DNA of 64,000 bases from Margaritifera margaritifera. Lineage: Eukaryota; Mollusca; Bivalvia; Unionida; Margaritiferidae. The stretch lies in NCBI GenBank assembly GCA_029931535.1, contig JAQPZY010001688.1:5941001-6005000 (forward strand), in the 5' to 3' direction. Within the stretch, counting starts at the first letter, position 1, and every line of letters begins with the position of its first letter. Position numbers and translations under genes: made by a program. Positions 30,516-43,411 of the stretch are shown one piece after another. The notes beneath the pieces were generated by a model that saw nothing but the letters and a program-made list of their open reading frames with translations, did not search any database and had not been told where the DNA came from.

Positions 30516-30736
30516 CCAATAATCCTATTATCATCTAATCCAAATCCGTTCGTCCTCAAACTGGAAAAATCATCAGAATTGTAAACAGTTTGTGTCCGCT
30601 TTCCGAATCCGTGTGCAATTCTATCTGCCACTGCAGCACGGAACCCACGTTTGTGCCTGGATTTAATGTCTGTGGGTAATGACAGGACCAATCCGCAGCA
30701 CACAATACAAATTGTTACACTCCACACAGTATTCAT
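30516..30736 (-). CDS. AT: allatotropin precursor, coding exon 1 (signal and mature peptide)
   Basis: Allatotropins are amidated neuropeptides that act on a GPCR to drive muscle, gut and reproductive functions in protostomes. From the ATG at 30736 a hydrophobic signal peptide (residues 1-20, SVTICIVCCGLVLSL core) leads to a short spacer ending in KR (29-30). The peptide GFRAAVADRIAHGF (31-44) follows, with amidation Gly45 and the dibasic KR (46-47). The GFR start, the RIxHGF end and the 14-residue length are typical of lophotrochozoan allatotropins. The exon closes at a GTAAG donor (30515-30511) in phase 2. Upstream, an acceptor TTGTCCAG suggests a 5'-UTR exon boundary at about 30757. The open frame extends upstream through an (AAT)n tract, but that part is not translated. 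The full protein is predicted at 118 aa. Confidence 0.9.
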
Positions 30737-30764
30737 TTTTTCTCTTTTTCCTGTTTCCTGGACA

Positions 30765-30765
<1 letters not shown>

Positions 30766-30823
<58 letters not shown>
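30766..30823. repeat. (AAT)n microsatellite at splice acceptor
   Basis: About 19 AAT units. On the minus strand these are T-rich and lie directly upstream of the TTGTCCAG acceptor, so they take the place of the polypyrimidine tract of the allatotropin exon. Confidence 0.95.
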
Positions 30824-30824
<1 letters not shown>

Positions 30825-31783
30825 TGAATTTGTCGTACAACTATAAAGCAACAATAACAAATGCTACATATACTAATATTAAAACAAAACAATCGAAAAT
30901 AAGAAGAAATGTCCAATGTAGAGAACTGTCTTCCATATATCTTTATAATGCTTGTTTCACGTAGGACCAAAAGTCCATGTCTCCAAGAACAAATATTCAT
31001 AGAAAAAAGTTGCGAACCTTCTGATGCAGTCAAAGTGATCAGTCATTTTGTTGGTCCGCATTTCATGCAATATTAATGATACATGAGGACAAAACATTTT
31101 ATCGTGATATCGCCGGAACGACCGAATACCTAATGCTAAGTCTTTTCAACATTTGGGTTTTAAAGATGAGAAGAAGAAGAAGAAGAAAAAGAAGGAAAGT
31201 CATGAAAAGCTCGGTACTCCTTAACGAGTATCGTAAACAAAATGTGTTTTGTCTTGGGTCATCGTCACTTCGTTTTTAAAACTTTATTTATTGTTCTACC
31301 TTGCACCTCGCACATCCCTATAAAAAAAAAAGAAGTAATATGCTGTACACGCATGTGCTTTTGAATGATTTTGCGAAGTATATCTCGGAAAACAAAACGA
31401 AATTATTTTTTTTTATTTCAATAATTAAATTAAAATTAAAATCCTATCTCGTTATGCAAAATGCACTTTTTAAGTGCTGGACATTTTTATGGATCAATGC
31501 ATCCCCACCATTGCATTAGAGACGAAACATCAAACGGGTGTCCTCTAACGATCATTTTTTTCTTGTTCTGATTATATTTGGAGATTTGTTACCTAGCGAC
31601 TAAAGTCATTTATGTTGAAATGAAAGCAGCATAAAAGTCTATACAGAAAATAAAATGTATTTTGAGTTCAGCCTCTTGGTTTTTGCGTAGAACGACAAAA
31701 CAAACATGTGTGATTAGGGCTGTTCGAAAATGATCATTTGTACTAACAATTTCCAGTCATTTAATTCAGATGTTGCATCTATT

Positions 31784-31885
31784 GTTAAAAATTCAACACA
31801 ATGTATGCTGATTTGTTTTATATGTCGTGTCCAGGTTAAAAATTCAACACAATTTATGCTGATTTGCTTTATATGTCGTGTTCAG
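31784..31885 (+). repeat. 51-bp tandem duplication
   Basis: Two adjacent units starting GTTAAAAATTCAACACAAT (31784 and 31835) differ at only a few positions. Confidence 0.92.
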
Positions 31886-33506
31886 GTGTGTGGTTAACGA
31901 AAGTAATATAGTCTTAATCCATTTTAAATTACAACCAATACACTGGATTTAATAAAATATGTAGAAAAAAGAACGAAATATACAAGGATATTAATGTGTA
32001 TTAAAGGGATCTAATTCTCAAAGACCACGACATTATAATTGAAATTATTTTAAAATGTAGACTACATGCCAGGCAACAGTTAACATCTGCCCTAAGTATT
32101 GATTTCTAATTCATGCGGCATTCACTTGGTCATATAAAAAACAACGATTAATATGGGGTAATCTGAGACGAAAGAAAGCTATTATGTGAAAGTAAGGAAC
32201 TAAATTTGTCACGCACGCTGGGTAAAAAGTCATTTTTTCATTCCACATAACTGTGGACATAGAAAATCCTCTTAGTAATTGAAAAGTCCGACAGTAAACA
32301 ATGATAATATACACAGTTGATTTACCTTCATTTAACTACATTATTTCTTTTTCTTCTTCAAGAAATATTCTGTTGAAAAGGAATTTCACATACTTATATA
32401 TTCTTTACCGAAAATACAATGAACACGTTTTCAAGCATCCTTACGATCTCTCCTAGAATATTCATTTCGGTCCGCTCCATTTACGTAAGTCATCATCTCC
32501 GCACTATGTAGTGTGACCTGGGGCTCTTCACCACACAAGTAATATGGCGGAATATGTTGACCTAAATACTGTTATTTTACACCCCGGTATAATACAAGTT
32601 GTTAATTAAATAGTTATCCATAAATATATTTAAATTTTTTAAAATTAATAGTTCCACCATATCAGTCAGCCTCCTAATCTTTTTACGACTAATAGCCAGC
32701 AATTACCTGCCGTGAGTGATTCCAGTGTTACATAACACAGACAAGATACAGTATCATTGAGCATGGATAACTCAAAAAGCATTGATTTGATTTAGTTCAA
32801 ATTTAAAAGTTACCTTACTTAGATTTACATAATACGTATGTAAAATGTTAAAATTTGTATGAAATTAATTTTTTAAAATCCATGTAAATGTGGGTGAGTG
32901 TGGCTTGGAGTAAAAATTGGAACTATTGATTATACTTATAATACAAAGCTGTCACTGAGAAGGATTAAATAAATAAGAACTGTAAATACCGAGACTTTGA
33001 CAGAATTAACTGCAACATAGAAAAACGAACTCGTGGAGTGAATGTATCCAATAAACTACAGGCGGCTCAATTGTTGAAACTACTTCTTTTTCAATATATC
33101 TTTACATTAAATTTTAAAAAAAATTCTTTCCTGACAAAAAGGAGGGAACAGTAACCTTGTACAATTTTGTCATGATAGCACGTGTCGCGTTCTCTTCGGC
33201 GCAAAGGAGTATTAGAGTAAGGGCATATTTTGTTTAATTTATTTATTTATTTACGTACAGTTGAACATATCGAAATATAATTTCTTAAATTCAAGATTTT
33301 TTTTTATAATTAAAATTCAGAAAAATTCTTTGGGCGTGTATCCCTTGCAGAGCGGAGGCATTCTTCGGATAAGTCGGAACACCGCTTGCCCTTTTCCATC
33401 AGTGTTACGACTTTTTGTTCATCGGATGATATAATGGTCCTCACTTAGCGGAATTAAAGTCACTTTGTGGGACGAAGAAAACAACTTTAAAGTCTCCCTG
33501 TGGAAA

Positions 33507-33698
33507 TTTTTATCAATCCTATTAACCGTATTAAGCTTTAAATCAACCCAGTTTTTATCAATCCTATTAACCGTTTTAAGCTTTAAATCAACTCACTTTT
33601 TATCCATCCTATTAACCCGTATACACATTTTTAAATCGTACAAATTTTAATCAATCCTATTAACCGTATTAAGCTTTAAATCGTACAAATTTTTATCT
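33507..33698 (+). repeat. tandem array of about 47-bp units
   Basis: Four degenerate copies of TTTTTATCAATCCTATTAAC followed by CGTATTAAGCTTTAAATC. The third has diverged most. Confidence 0.9.
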
Positions 33699-35766
33699 AG
33701 CCCTGTTTGATTTGGCGTGGATGCACACAGTGGAAAAGTATAACACAGGAGTGTATTTTTTCAGGAAACTGTCACTTCACCTATGGCGCACTCCTCAAAT
33801 GTTTCGTTGCAAGTTGTGCTATCGGATCAGATCTGTGGCAGAGAGACAAAGTATATCAACATGCTAAGAGGGCAAAAAGTCCATTAGCTTGGTTAGGCTC
33901 CCCTCTCCACCCACTAGGGCTAATCAGGAATTATTGCTTAAGTCCGGCTTGATTTATATTGATCATTATTGAAAGTGAATTTGAATAGAACAGCACAAAA
34001 CGTTATTTAGCATTAAACTGCAGAAGTAATGTATGCAGTGTAGTGTAAAGTAATGTAGACGTAAGGATGCAAATATACGTAATTCTGCAGAGGATAAGTA
34101 ACATAAAATAGCATTTAATCAAGAAAGAAAAAAAACACCGTTAATTTGATATAAAAAGTCGAGACTCAATTATAATTAGATCTAGTAGTCTGAGAATACA
34201 ATTTAATCATTAATTACTAATACATGTATAACAAGGGGCTGCATATCTGGGGCAGATGAGCCAAAGTAGAATAGTTCAATTCATGTTTAAAAGCTTGTTT
34301 ATGAAGTAAAAGCTGCGTGTGATAAATTTTTTTTCTTTACATTTTCAAGTTGTTTATACATTTGTTCAGCTTAATAAATAGTAAATACGCTTGGTGGTAC
34401 TGTGAACGGTTATCCGGTTAATCGTAACAGCCCTATCTTCATTATTTTTTTTTCTACCTTTATCTTGTAATTTCTTTCTCGTTTTCTCATTACAAATTCG
34501 CAAAATCGACCTTACGATAGTGATAAATACTTTCGTATGATTGGCCATAGGGTAAAGTTTTGACTGAAGAGACATCCATACTTTATCCCCATGTTTCTGT
34601 TTATTTATTTACAGTGGTTTCGAGAATGTATGATTTCTTGCTGTATGCAAAAGGGAACGATTTCTAGAGCAGAAACATATTTGCTCTAACCGGGTTCGAG
34701 ATTTAGTGTCTGTCCATTTCCTTCTAACTTTGTTTCTACTTGTTTACCGTAATTTTCATAGCTATTGATTTATGGAAAACGGATCTGTTCATGGTCCACT
34801 TTCCTCTTAATTAAAGTAATATCTGGAATGCAATTGTCACCGCCTTATATATGAAATATCTCAGATTTTGTTCAGTATAGGTTCTTTATGCACTTAAAAA
34901 TCGCGAGTTCTGGGGTTTTTTGGACATTGCGGAAAGGGGAGTTGGGGTTGGGGATTGGTGTTAGACTTAAGCTGGAAATGATCATCTTTGTCCTGCCTCT
35001 CTTTTTACTGATTGAATTTCTCCATTCTCTGACGAAACTGAAAATGTATATATGGTGATGGCTATAGAGCTTTATTTAAACAGCGGCCCACTTCATAGGT
35101 GAATGGGTACATTCTCTACCACGGCCGTAGCCGAAACTTATTCAGTGTTACTAACAACATTTTGGTTTTAACCGATTGTGGAGCAGACAAGCCTATTACT
35201 ATCTTAATTTTCATAAAAATAGTAAATTGATTGAAGATAAGGTACACATTTGATCAAGCTTTGTACATTTTTTCACATATCTGTTCTCTTTTTTGAACAT
35301 AAAATATTGTTCATTAAAAACATCTTGTTATGAATCTTTGCTTTCATGTGTTTGTAGAACGATGTGTAATCTATTTCTGATCCACAAAGAAAAATACCTC
35401 TATAGCAAGAAAATAAGTACCCCAACGAGTTTCGAGTATTGACTTTTTAGTAAAATCCTCATCTTTTGTACAATTATTTCGTTTTTCCGTTTCGTATTTC
35501 TCTTACCTGAAAACATTACTCTTCATGTATTTTTTTTAAAGCATTTGTAAATTGTTTTATAAACATTTATTATATCAATCCGGTTACAACAGGTTTAAAA
35601 ACCGGCTGTGGTCCAGAAAAGTCTATCACCATACTACTTATTTTCATAAGTGGCAAAACCGTTCCATACAGGTGACTTTCTCTTGCCGATGCAGCAGGCA
35701 CGATTAAATGCAAAATTAATTACAAATTTCACAATACCTACTGAACAAAAGAGACCAAAAAATTAC

Positions 35767-35954
35767 CTAGCAAGTACGACAGTATTATCATTCAGACCAG
35801 TAAAATCATCAAAGTCGTATTTGTATTCGTCAATGAAATAAACATTGAATGTCCTATCCTAATTGCAACTCCTTTTCTTTGTCTTAATTGAAGGCCTTGC
35901 TCTCGTTTTAAGAAAATTTAGTCTTGCTATAATGGTTGTTGTCCGATGGATCAT
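35767..35954 (-). pseudogene. possible decayed second allatotropin first coding exon
   Basis: On the minus strand, in the same direction as the allatotropin gene and about 5 kb upstream, an ATG at 35954 opens 31 codons ending RPSIKTKKRSCN, parallel to the LPTDIKSRHKR before the mature peptide. In another frame the next bases give GVAIRIGHSMF, resembling AVADRIAHGF. Back in the first frame come FIDEYKYDFDDFTGLNDNTV and a GTAAT donor, parallel to YNSDDF...GLDDNRII before the real exon's GTAAG. The amidation GKR is lost and the frame is interrupted by TAG, so no active peptide is expected. The alternative is chance resemblance, or an exon of another gene. No copies of exons 2 and 3 were found nearby. 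Confidence 0.45.
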
Positions 35955-37059
35955 GTGACGTTGTCGTTTGTTTCGACAATTCCAATATTGTGACTGATTC
36001 GGATGTTAGAAGTGAAGATAACAGAACACCAGTTTTTTTACACCGATTTTTTAAAATGTGCAAATATATCCAAATTGTAAATGACTGTGTTTAAACAGGG
36101 ACAATATTTGACTGTATATTATACCTCTGCTACCATACTACGCAGTACCATCTTATATTACATGTGTGACCCCACAAATACCTCTGCTAATTGAATGAGT
36201 CTGTGCTAGTGCTTATAGATCACTTAAACTGGTTCAAGAAGAAAGGATAAAAAAAGGAAAACGAATATAAAAAAAGTGAATCAGACACTGCTAACGAAAC
36301 TGAGGATAATAGGAACCATTTTTTAGGTTGCTTAATGTTTTATATATATGTGTGTGTATGTATGTATGTATGTATGTATGTATGTATGTATGTATGTATG
36401 TATGTATGTATGTATGTATGTATGTATGTATGTATGTATGTATGTATGTATGTATGTATGTATGACATTAAAATTGTTCTCAATCACATCATGTAGCTGA
36501 TAATCCAACAATTGTACCAAGCAGCTTTTTGCATGCTTTACTGATTTTGGACCGATGTTGAGCTGTAGCGAAAAATTTACATTAGGCTTGAGAGATAAAG
36601 TTAGCGACGGGTTTACATGCATTCATGTATGTAATATTGACACAGGCATACGCAAACACACTGACAATCCGGAGTAAACTCTAAACCCTTGCCATCACTG
36701 TCCTTCCTTTGACGGATGATAATATTACCGACGAAACAATTGCCAGAACACCATGCAGATTTTGCATGTGTGCTGGACTAAAAATCGAAAGTATATCATA
36801 ATTGATTGTTTCAGTAGCTGCCATTCTTTTCCATGTGGTCTCACTTCATAATGCTTCTGGTGATAACGTTGTCATGAACAGAACACGTTGCATGTTTTCA
36901 TATTTATTTCTACGACAAGTAGTACCTCAAACGATTGCTAATCGAAACTGCTCAGAACACGATAATTTAGGGTCAAAGAAGCTTAATAACAAGAAAGTAC
37001 TCAAATGTGAGATTCGTATGGCAAGCCAAATTATTATTCATTCCAGAAACCAGATATCT
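35955..37059. other. host intergenic DNA
   Basis: It holds an (ATGT)n tract at 36352-36464 and nothing else recognised. The 87-codon frame at 36802-37065 has no known domain. Confidence 0.5.
36352..36464. repeat. (TATG)n microsatellite
   Basis: About 28 TATG units, preceded by short TA and TG tracts. Confidence 0.97.
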
Positions 37060-37990
37060 CACTAACTATATGCGATGTCTTATAAACTTTAGTAGATACC
37101 CTATATACTTTATGAGATACTAGTACCTCGTCTTCTTTATAATATATCTTATATCCAATTTTAATGAAGATATCATATAAAGTTTATAAAATAACTAATA
37201 TAATTTATGATTTTTATTTATTTATTTTATAAGATGTCTTTTAAATAGTATACGATATCTTATAAATCTTATAAGATATTTTATACATTTTATAAGATAT
37301 GTTATAAAGTTTTCATGATACTTTTATACATTTTATAAGATATGTTATAAAGTTTTCATTATACTTTTATACATTTTATAAGATATGTTATAAAGTTTTC
37401 ATGATACTTTTATACATTTTATAAGATATGTTATAAAGTTTTCATGATACTTTTATACATTTTATAAGATATTTTATAAAGTTTTCATGATACTTTTATA
37501 CATTTTATAAGATATGTTATAAAGTTTTCGTGATACTTTTATACAGTTTATAAGATATCATATATTTTATGAATTATCTTACATGAAAAATGTCTTCTAC
37601 TTAATTTAGTTCTTTCATAAATTTGTATAAGATATCTCAAACTTATCGTATAAACTTTATAAGATATCTTAACTAAAATTGTACATTAGATATCTTCTAA
37701 AGTATATAAGATATCTTCTAAAGTTGATAAGATATCTGATATAGTTTGTAAGATATCTCATACAATTTATAATATATACGATATCTTATATAAAGAACGA
37801 TGTTATAAGATCTCTTCTTAAATTTGTAAAAATATCGAATACTGTTGAAATCTTATTTAGTTCATCAGATATCTAGTTTTTTTAGACTGAATATCAATTA
37901 CAAACCTTTTAAGATATCTCATAAATTATATGAGATATTTCTGAAGTTTATACGATATCTTACGTATTTTATAAGATTATTTTACGCGGA
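37060..37990. repeat. AT-rich satellite-like block with TATAAGATATCTTATA motifs and a 43-bp array
   Basis: The whole block is built from TTATAAGATATC-type palindromic words. Between about 37278 and 37560 these form a clean 43-bp tandem array (CTTTTATACATTTTATAAGA then TATGTTATAAAGTTTTCATGATA) with unit starts near 37321, 37364, 37407, 37450, 37493 and 37536. Similar words recur at 48842-49170. No coding sequence. Confidence 0.9.
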
Positions 37991-40900
37991 GTCTTGTAGT
38001 GACACTGTCAGTCGTTTCCATCCATTGCCGATAAACAGAACAATGCAGAAATACTGTTTCCTTTATTTTAATAGGAAGTGTCCTTTAAGTTAAAAATAAT
38101 AAAGGGATCGACGGTTCATAAATAAGGCAACAAATTGCACTGAAACAGGAACATATTCATGCCCTAAAATTAGAAGCAGTTTTCAGTATATACACGCAAA
38201 AACATAAAAATCAAACACTACGTCAACATTTACTAGCCTATACTGGGGTATTTGCCCAGAAGAGGGAAGATCGTGCCCCCTCCCACTGCCAAAAAAAAAA
38301 AAAAAAAATACCTAACGACAAAGAACGGTGCCCAGTTAGGCCAACGTACGAGAGTAATTTTAAATTCCCATACCTCTTCATTTAATAGTCATTTGCTACC
38401 TATCGATAACAGCACTGGACGAACCTTTCTGACCATAATGTGTTTAAATAGTTGGTTGGTTCGTTATTAATGTTACTTTCAGCGCTGTATTTGACTAGGC
38501 CATGCTGAGGAAATGTTAGCAATGTATCTTTCCAAAGAACACACTGATGCAACCGACTTTCAGAACAGAACATAAACTTTACTGTATATACATATTCTCA
38601 GGGCCCTCGTAAAGAGGCACATGTGTAGCAATAAAATAACTTCTAGGGTGACATATTGTTAAAAAAAGCTGCTAATTCAGAATTATATATTCATTTTTTA
38701 AAGAAATGAGAGAGAACGAAAAACAAGATGAAAAGGCGTGGATTAGAAGGATGTTAACATCAACATTTGACATTTTTAAAAGTCATTGAAATAAATTACA
38801 TAGCTGTTCGGAATTACATGCATATTGTTCATTTTGAAAGAAGCGAAGTTCAAAGAAAATTTATTACAAAAAGCAAATTATACATAGTTACACTTAAAGA
38901 AATATTTTCTTCTTCGAAGCAACATCTCTAAATTAGGTACTATAAAAAAAAACGTGTAGCAGTTCCAAACTTTATCCATGCTACTAATACAAAACATACA
39001 AACAAACAAGCAAAGAAACAAACTAAGTAACTTACTACATGTAATTAATAACTAACTACAAGTAACTAACTACATGTAATTAATAACTAACTAACTAACT
39101 AGCTAACTAACTGAATAATTAACATACTGTTGATAGAACAGAATGTCAAACAAATAAACTCCATATGTGAATTGTCATTTATCTTATAGTAAGTTAAGAA
39201 CATGTATCGAAAAATTAAATAGAAATGGATTGTTAATGATCTTTAGGATCGCTTGCACAAAATGATTTGTGATTCGGGAATGTTTCGGCTAGTGGAGGAA
39301 AAAGAGTTGTGTACGCAATTCAAGAATAGCAATATATTTTCAAGTAAGTTTAGTAGTAAACATATCGCAATTCCTGGCATAGCCCGGCCCTGGGATACTC
39401 TTTTAGATTAAAAATATCAATAAAATTTTTATAAAGAACGAAATTTAAGATTAAAGAAGTAAATATAAATTAAAAAAATCACCTAACGTATTCAGATTCT
39501 ATCGACTTTGTATAAGAGAATCTCAAAAAGGGCTTGTATGTTTTTAAATAAATTTGAGCTAAAAAAAAGATCTACGTATTTAGATGAATTACATACCATT
39601 GAAAAATTAGCGCTGACTAGAAGACAATATCAGGAACTGCAAATAATAAGGTGTGGGAATGCATGGTGGTCTGAAATATTGGCCACCTGTCGGATTTAAA
39701 TAGCTCTTGATTGGCAAAAATCGGCAAGCAGTTAAGAGGTACGGTCCAACAACCGTTGTGGACATGGTTTGAAAAAGCTCCCTAAACCGTTAAGACTTGG
39801 AACTGCGTGCAAAACTGGTGTTTGCGATGCTGCCGATGTTCCTTTATTGTTTTGGGTCGAAATATACACGTTGCCAGGATGGGATTTTGATATATTCCTT
39901 TTTAAATCTATATAATTTATTTTTATTTATTACACAATATAAATAATATCACAAATTACTTTTATTGAATTCAGTAGTTTTTAGACAGGTGATCGAACTA
40001 TTTAATGAGTATAATATGAAAGTAACAATATCATCGTCAAGAGATAATCTATACACAAGTTTGGACAGGATAATAGTTTGATCAAAACTAATGGTGTTTA
40101 TGAATAACATCCAAGAGAATAAAAGTGTTAATTTGATGATTTCAAACGGAAAAATATATGCTCCAATGTTTTAAAAAAAAGATGCAGGTTTATAGATTAC
40201 ACTTAATAATGATAACATGGAAATAAACAGCATCAGCCCTACTAGCAAGATGGTTAAAACAGCGTTAACGTTATGAGAAGGAATTTCATGTATGTAAATA
40301 AGAAATTGGAATTAGGCTAATTTCAAAGTACACCTCCGAGAACTTAAAACTTTACAAGGTCAATCTACTCATATTAAAAAGTAAAAAAAGCAGATATAGA
40401 ATTCATGGTGAACAAAGTTAGATTTAAAAACAACATATAGTGTCTCAGTGTATGAAGTAGTTGTTTTAGAGTCAACCATATGAATGGCACAATTTGGTAT
40501 AAATCTGAAATAATTTCTTAGGCGGTCTTGCTGTTGGGTTGTTGATAACACCGAAAGACACTTCATCAAGCATAGGGATGCTTATTACAGTTTTAAATGA
40601 TGTACAAAAAGTACACCTCTCCACTGGGGTCGACTGATAAGGAACAATATTTAAGACATCTGAAAGACCAGTTCTTACACAAATATCCGTCAACTGTGAG
40701 ACCAAATTAAACGGGAGAAAAACTAAATAAATACGCTAAATTGAAATAATGGTTAATAGAACAATCTACTACCAATTAAATAAGGAAGCGAGAAAAATAT
40801 TTCCATACAAAAGAGTTTATGTAAATCAGGAGTGATAGGAAGGATGACACAAGCCAGCCAAATACAAGAATCGCTAACATTTTAGAGAAGCTTACAATAA

Positions 40901-42585
40901 GTAAGAAATCGATATTTTTCTTTACAACAGTCTAAAAAAGGAAGTAAGTGTGAATCACGGTAAAAGAAACAATTTGAAAAGAAAAGATTTAACTCTCGGC
41001 TATATCAATTTATCTTATACAAATTGAAAGCTATATTAGCACAGAAGGATCACCGGATAAAGAAATCTATTTTACCAAACCGATTGGCAACATAAATGGC
41101 AAACTTTCCATTTCAATACAGATAATAGATTTTGTTGTTGGTTATCACATTATTTCCAATAAACTGAAGAAAAAACAAAATATTCTATTAATTATTGTCA
41201 TAAATGGAACAAGAATTATTTAAATTTTTGATGGGTTTTATAAACTTGAAATGTACATTGCAAACTCAAATAAAGTATTACAGCGAAATACGACAGTGAC
41301 TAATGTATTAATATTGATTGCTTGAAACACATAAAGAGTTTTATTCACGTTAGGCAATAATTACACCGTGTACATAACCAACTGCAACTCTAAATTGTAT
41401 ACAGATATCTACTCTGTCAGACACAGTTTGCAATTTTTGAAACCTAAAAGTTTTTATATTTTCATTAAATGTTAGTGGTCATCACAAGCAATTACAAAGC
41501 CATAAGCAGATTATGTGTCAGCATTAAAAATGAAGAGGGAGTCGTAAATAGAGATTTAGGGTATGCTTGTAAACATGTGTTTTTCACCTTAAGTAATGGG
41601 AGAGAATTTTAAAGAGGCCCTAGTTATCTTATTTTTAAATCCATAGAAAGAAAGGGAAAGGAATACACTGGTACACTAAGTAAAGCAATAAACAATGACG
41701 TTAACTGGAGCATATTACAAATTTAGGTGAACCAGTAAAGTCAACTGATAATAATTTGAATTGTGTTAAAACAATAAATTAACATCTATTGGACAGAGTT
41801 TTGCGAAATAGGTAACATAATACAACAGTTTAAAAAACAAAGAGAGTTAATAATTTATCTAATGATATAATTACATTGCAAATATTAGAAAAAGAGTAGT
41901 ATAATTACAACAATACTTACAACTTATTGAACAAAGAATAAACACTGATTTAGATGGAGAAAATAAAGAAATCTCGGGAAGACTATAACACTGTATAATC
42001 CCAACTGGAGCTATTAAATAAATACTTAAATAATGAAAACAACAAAACTATCAAGAGATTTCAAACTAATTTAATGATTTTGAAGTTGTTATAATAAAAC
42101 TGGCAGATAAAATAACTGCTAACACTAATACTTTGTCTGTTTCAAAAGAAGAAGAATTAAACAGAAATAGCCCCAACAAGATAGAGGATAACAATGAACA
42201 AAATAAATATAAATGAAAGCATTGACAGAATAATAAAAACGAATCACTGGTTTAAAGGACAAAATAAAAATTCTTAGGGATCAGTTCTTTTCAACTCTAA
42301 AAATAACAAGCTTACTGCTGAAATAGGATGTTCTAAACAGGTAGAAAAGAATATGTTGATCGAAAACTAGTTAATAATATTGGTGACGTACAAGGTAGTA
42401 TTGATGCTGTAAATTGATAAAATGAAACAGAAAAGATTTAAAACTTAACAACAGAAAAAACAGATGCATTCAAAAGGAAGTAGATAAAACAACTGCCGCA
42501 TTTAGTGCAATGATTTGCATTGTTAATAAAACTGGAAAACCACGGACATTCAAAACTCAGTTAAATACAGATAGTTGAAATAACT
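37991..42585. other. host intergenic DNA, no supported gene
   Basis: AT-rich sequence with short tandem words (ACTAACTA-type at about 39025-39120) and a poly-A run at 38290. The part at 40700-42560 is strikingly A-rich on the plus strand and could be an old retroelement remnant, but no conserved reverse transcriptase motif was found. Confidence 0.45.
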
Positions 42586-42893
42586 ATGGAGTTTGATCAC
42601 AAAACCAAACTAATAACTGCATGCATTGTGCATTTTGCATTTAATATTGTTTCGAGCGAGGAATGCCACGATATTAAAATAATCGATTGTGATTGCAATG
42701 GAATTCCAGTTTCGTACAAAAAAATAAAATATATTAGTGGTGTTGATTCTGCGACCACAAATACTTATTATGTAGCGACGAGAGGGTTATTGTCTATTTT
42801 TACACCTCAAATTGTATCACCAGCCATAGCTACTGCTTACAGATTCAACTATGCTCCATCAACTTTTGCTGAATACAAGTTAGACACAAATAG
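42586..42893 (+). CDS. candidate secreted-protein exon, unrecognised
   Basis: The frame from the ATG at 42586 has a hydrophobic segment at about residues 9-22 (LITACIVHFAFNIVSS), then a Cys-containing stretch (EECHDIKIIDCDCNGIPVSY) and a region with TYYVATRGLLSIFTPQIVSP. It has no low-complexity bias, unlike most frames here. It closes at AATAG|GTAATT, a plausible donor, with a stop a few codons later. It could be the first coding exon of a secreted or membrane protein. No downstream exon could be placed, and a chance frame remains possible. Confidence 0.3.
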
Positions 42894-43298
42894 GTAATTT
42901 ACAGTAATCTTCATACAAATAAAAAGAATCAGGACAAATTGACATAACAGAATTATTACATATTAAAAATCAAATTATTTTTCAAATTGTATTACATCCT
43001 AACAATCATCGTGCTGCTTAAACTATATACTTAACAAAAAGCAATATTTACAACCCAAAAGAATCACCTGCATACTATGTAGAAGTCAAATTTTTATATT
43101 TGGATTAAAGTGTAAAAAAAAATTTCCCCTTAGATTGTAAGATATTATCTCGAAGCAGTATTCTATACAGGCTACGTATTCTGGCGCCTTGTAAAGAGGT
43201 TCATGAAAGAAAAGTAAGGCCTACCTAAAATCAAATTTTTTGTTGAGTTGACATCAGAGAGGAGTCTAATTGGTATTATAAAGATTAAATGGTCATTG

Positions 43299-43411
43299 TT
43301 GGGTATTTAAAGAAGTGAAAATTTTACCTAATCACACACAAAGTAAATAAACTTTAGAACCCTATGTTAACTCCGTGAGTGATTAGGTAAACTTTACACT
43401 TCGTTAAATAC
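43299..43411. repeat. 113-bp hairpin, MITE-like inverted repeat
   Basis: The left arm GGGTATTTAAAGAAGTGAAA...TTTTACCTAATCAC and the right arm GTGATTAGGTAAACTTTACA...CGTTAAATACCC are about 35 bp each and nearly complementary, with a 44-bp loop. Such a unit could be a MITE or a hairpin-forming RNA. Confidence 0.8.

Larger units (their letters stand above)
30737..35766. other. upstream region of the allatotropin gene, no further coding exon seen
   Basis: It contains an (AAT)n tract at 30766-30823 directly before the exon acceptor, a 51-bp tandem duplication (31784-31885) and a 47-bp-type tandem array (33507-33698). 5'-UTR exons and the promoter of the allatotropin gene should lie here or beyond but cannot be identified from sequence alone. 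The short frames have no recognisable product. Confidence 0.45.

Noticed and set aside
30737..31033. N-terminal extension of the allatotropin frame to 173 codons
   Set aside because: It reads through an (AAT)n repeat and a splice acceptor. The signal peptide begins at the ATG at 30736.
37060..37990. CRISPR-like regular repeats
   Set aside because: The 43-bp units are contiguous with no unique spacers and lie in an animal genome; this is a minisatellite.
40472..40705. 77-codon minus-strand frame with a CTFC pair
   Set aside because: No second metal-binding pair, no family resemblance and multiple stops on both sides.
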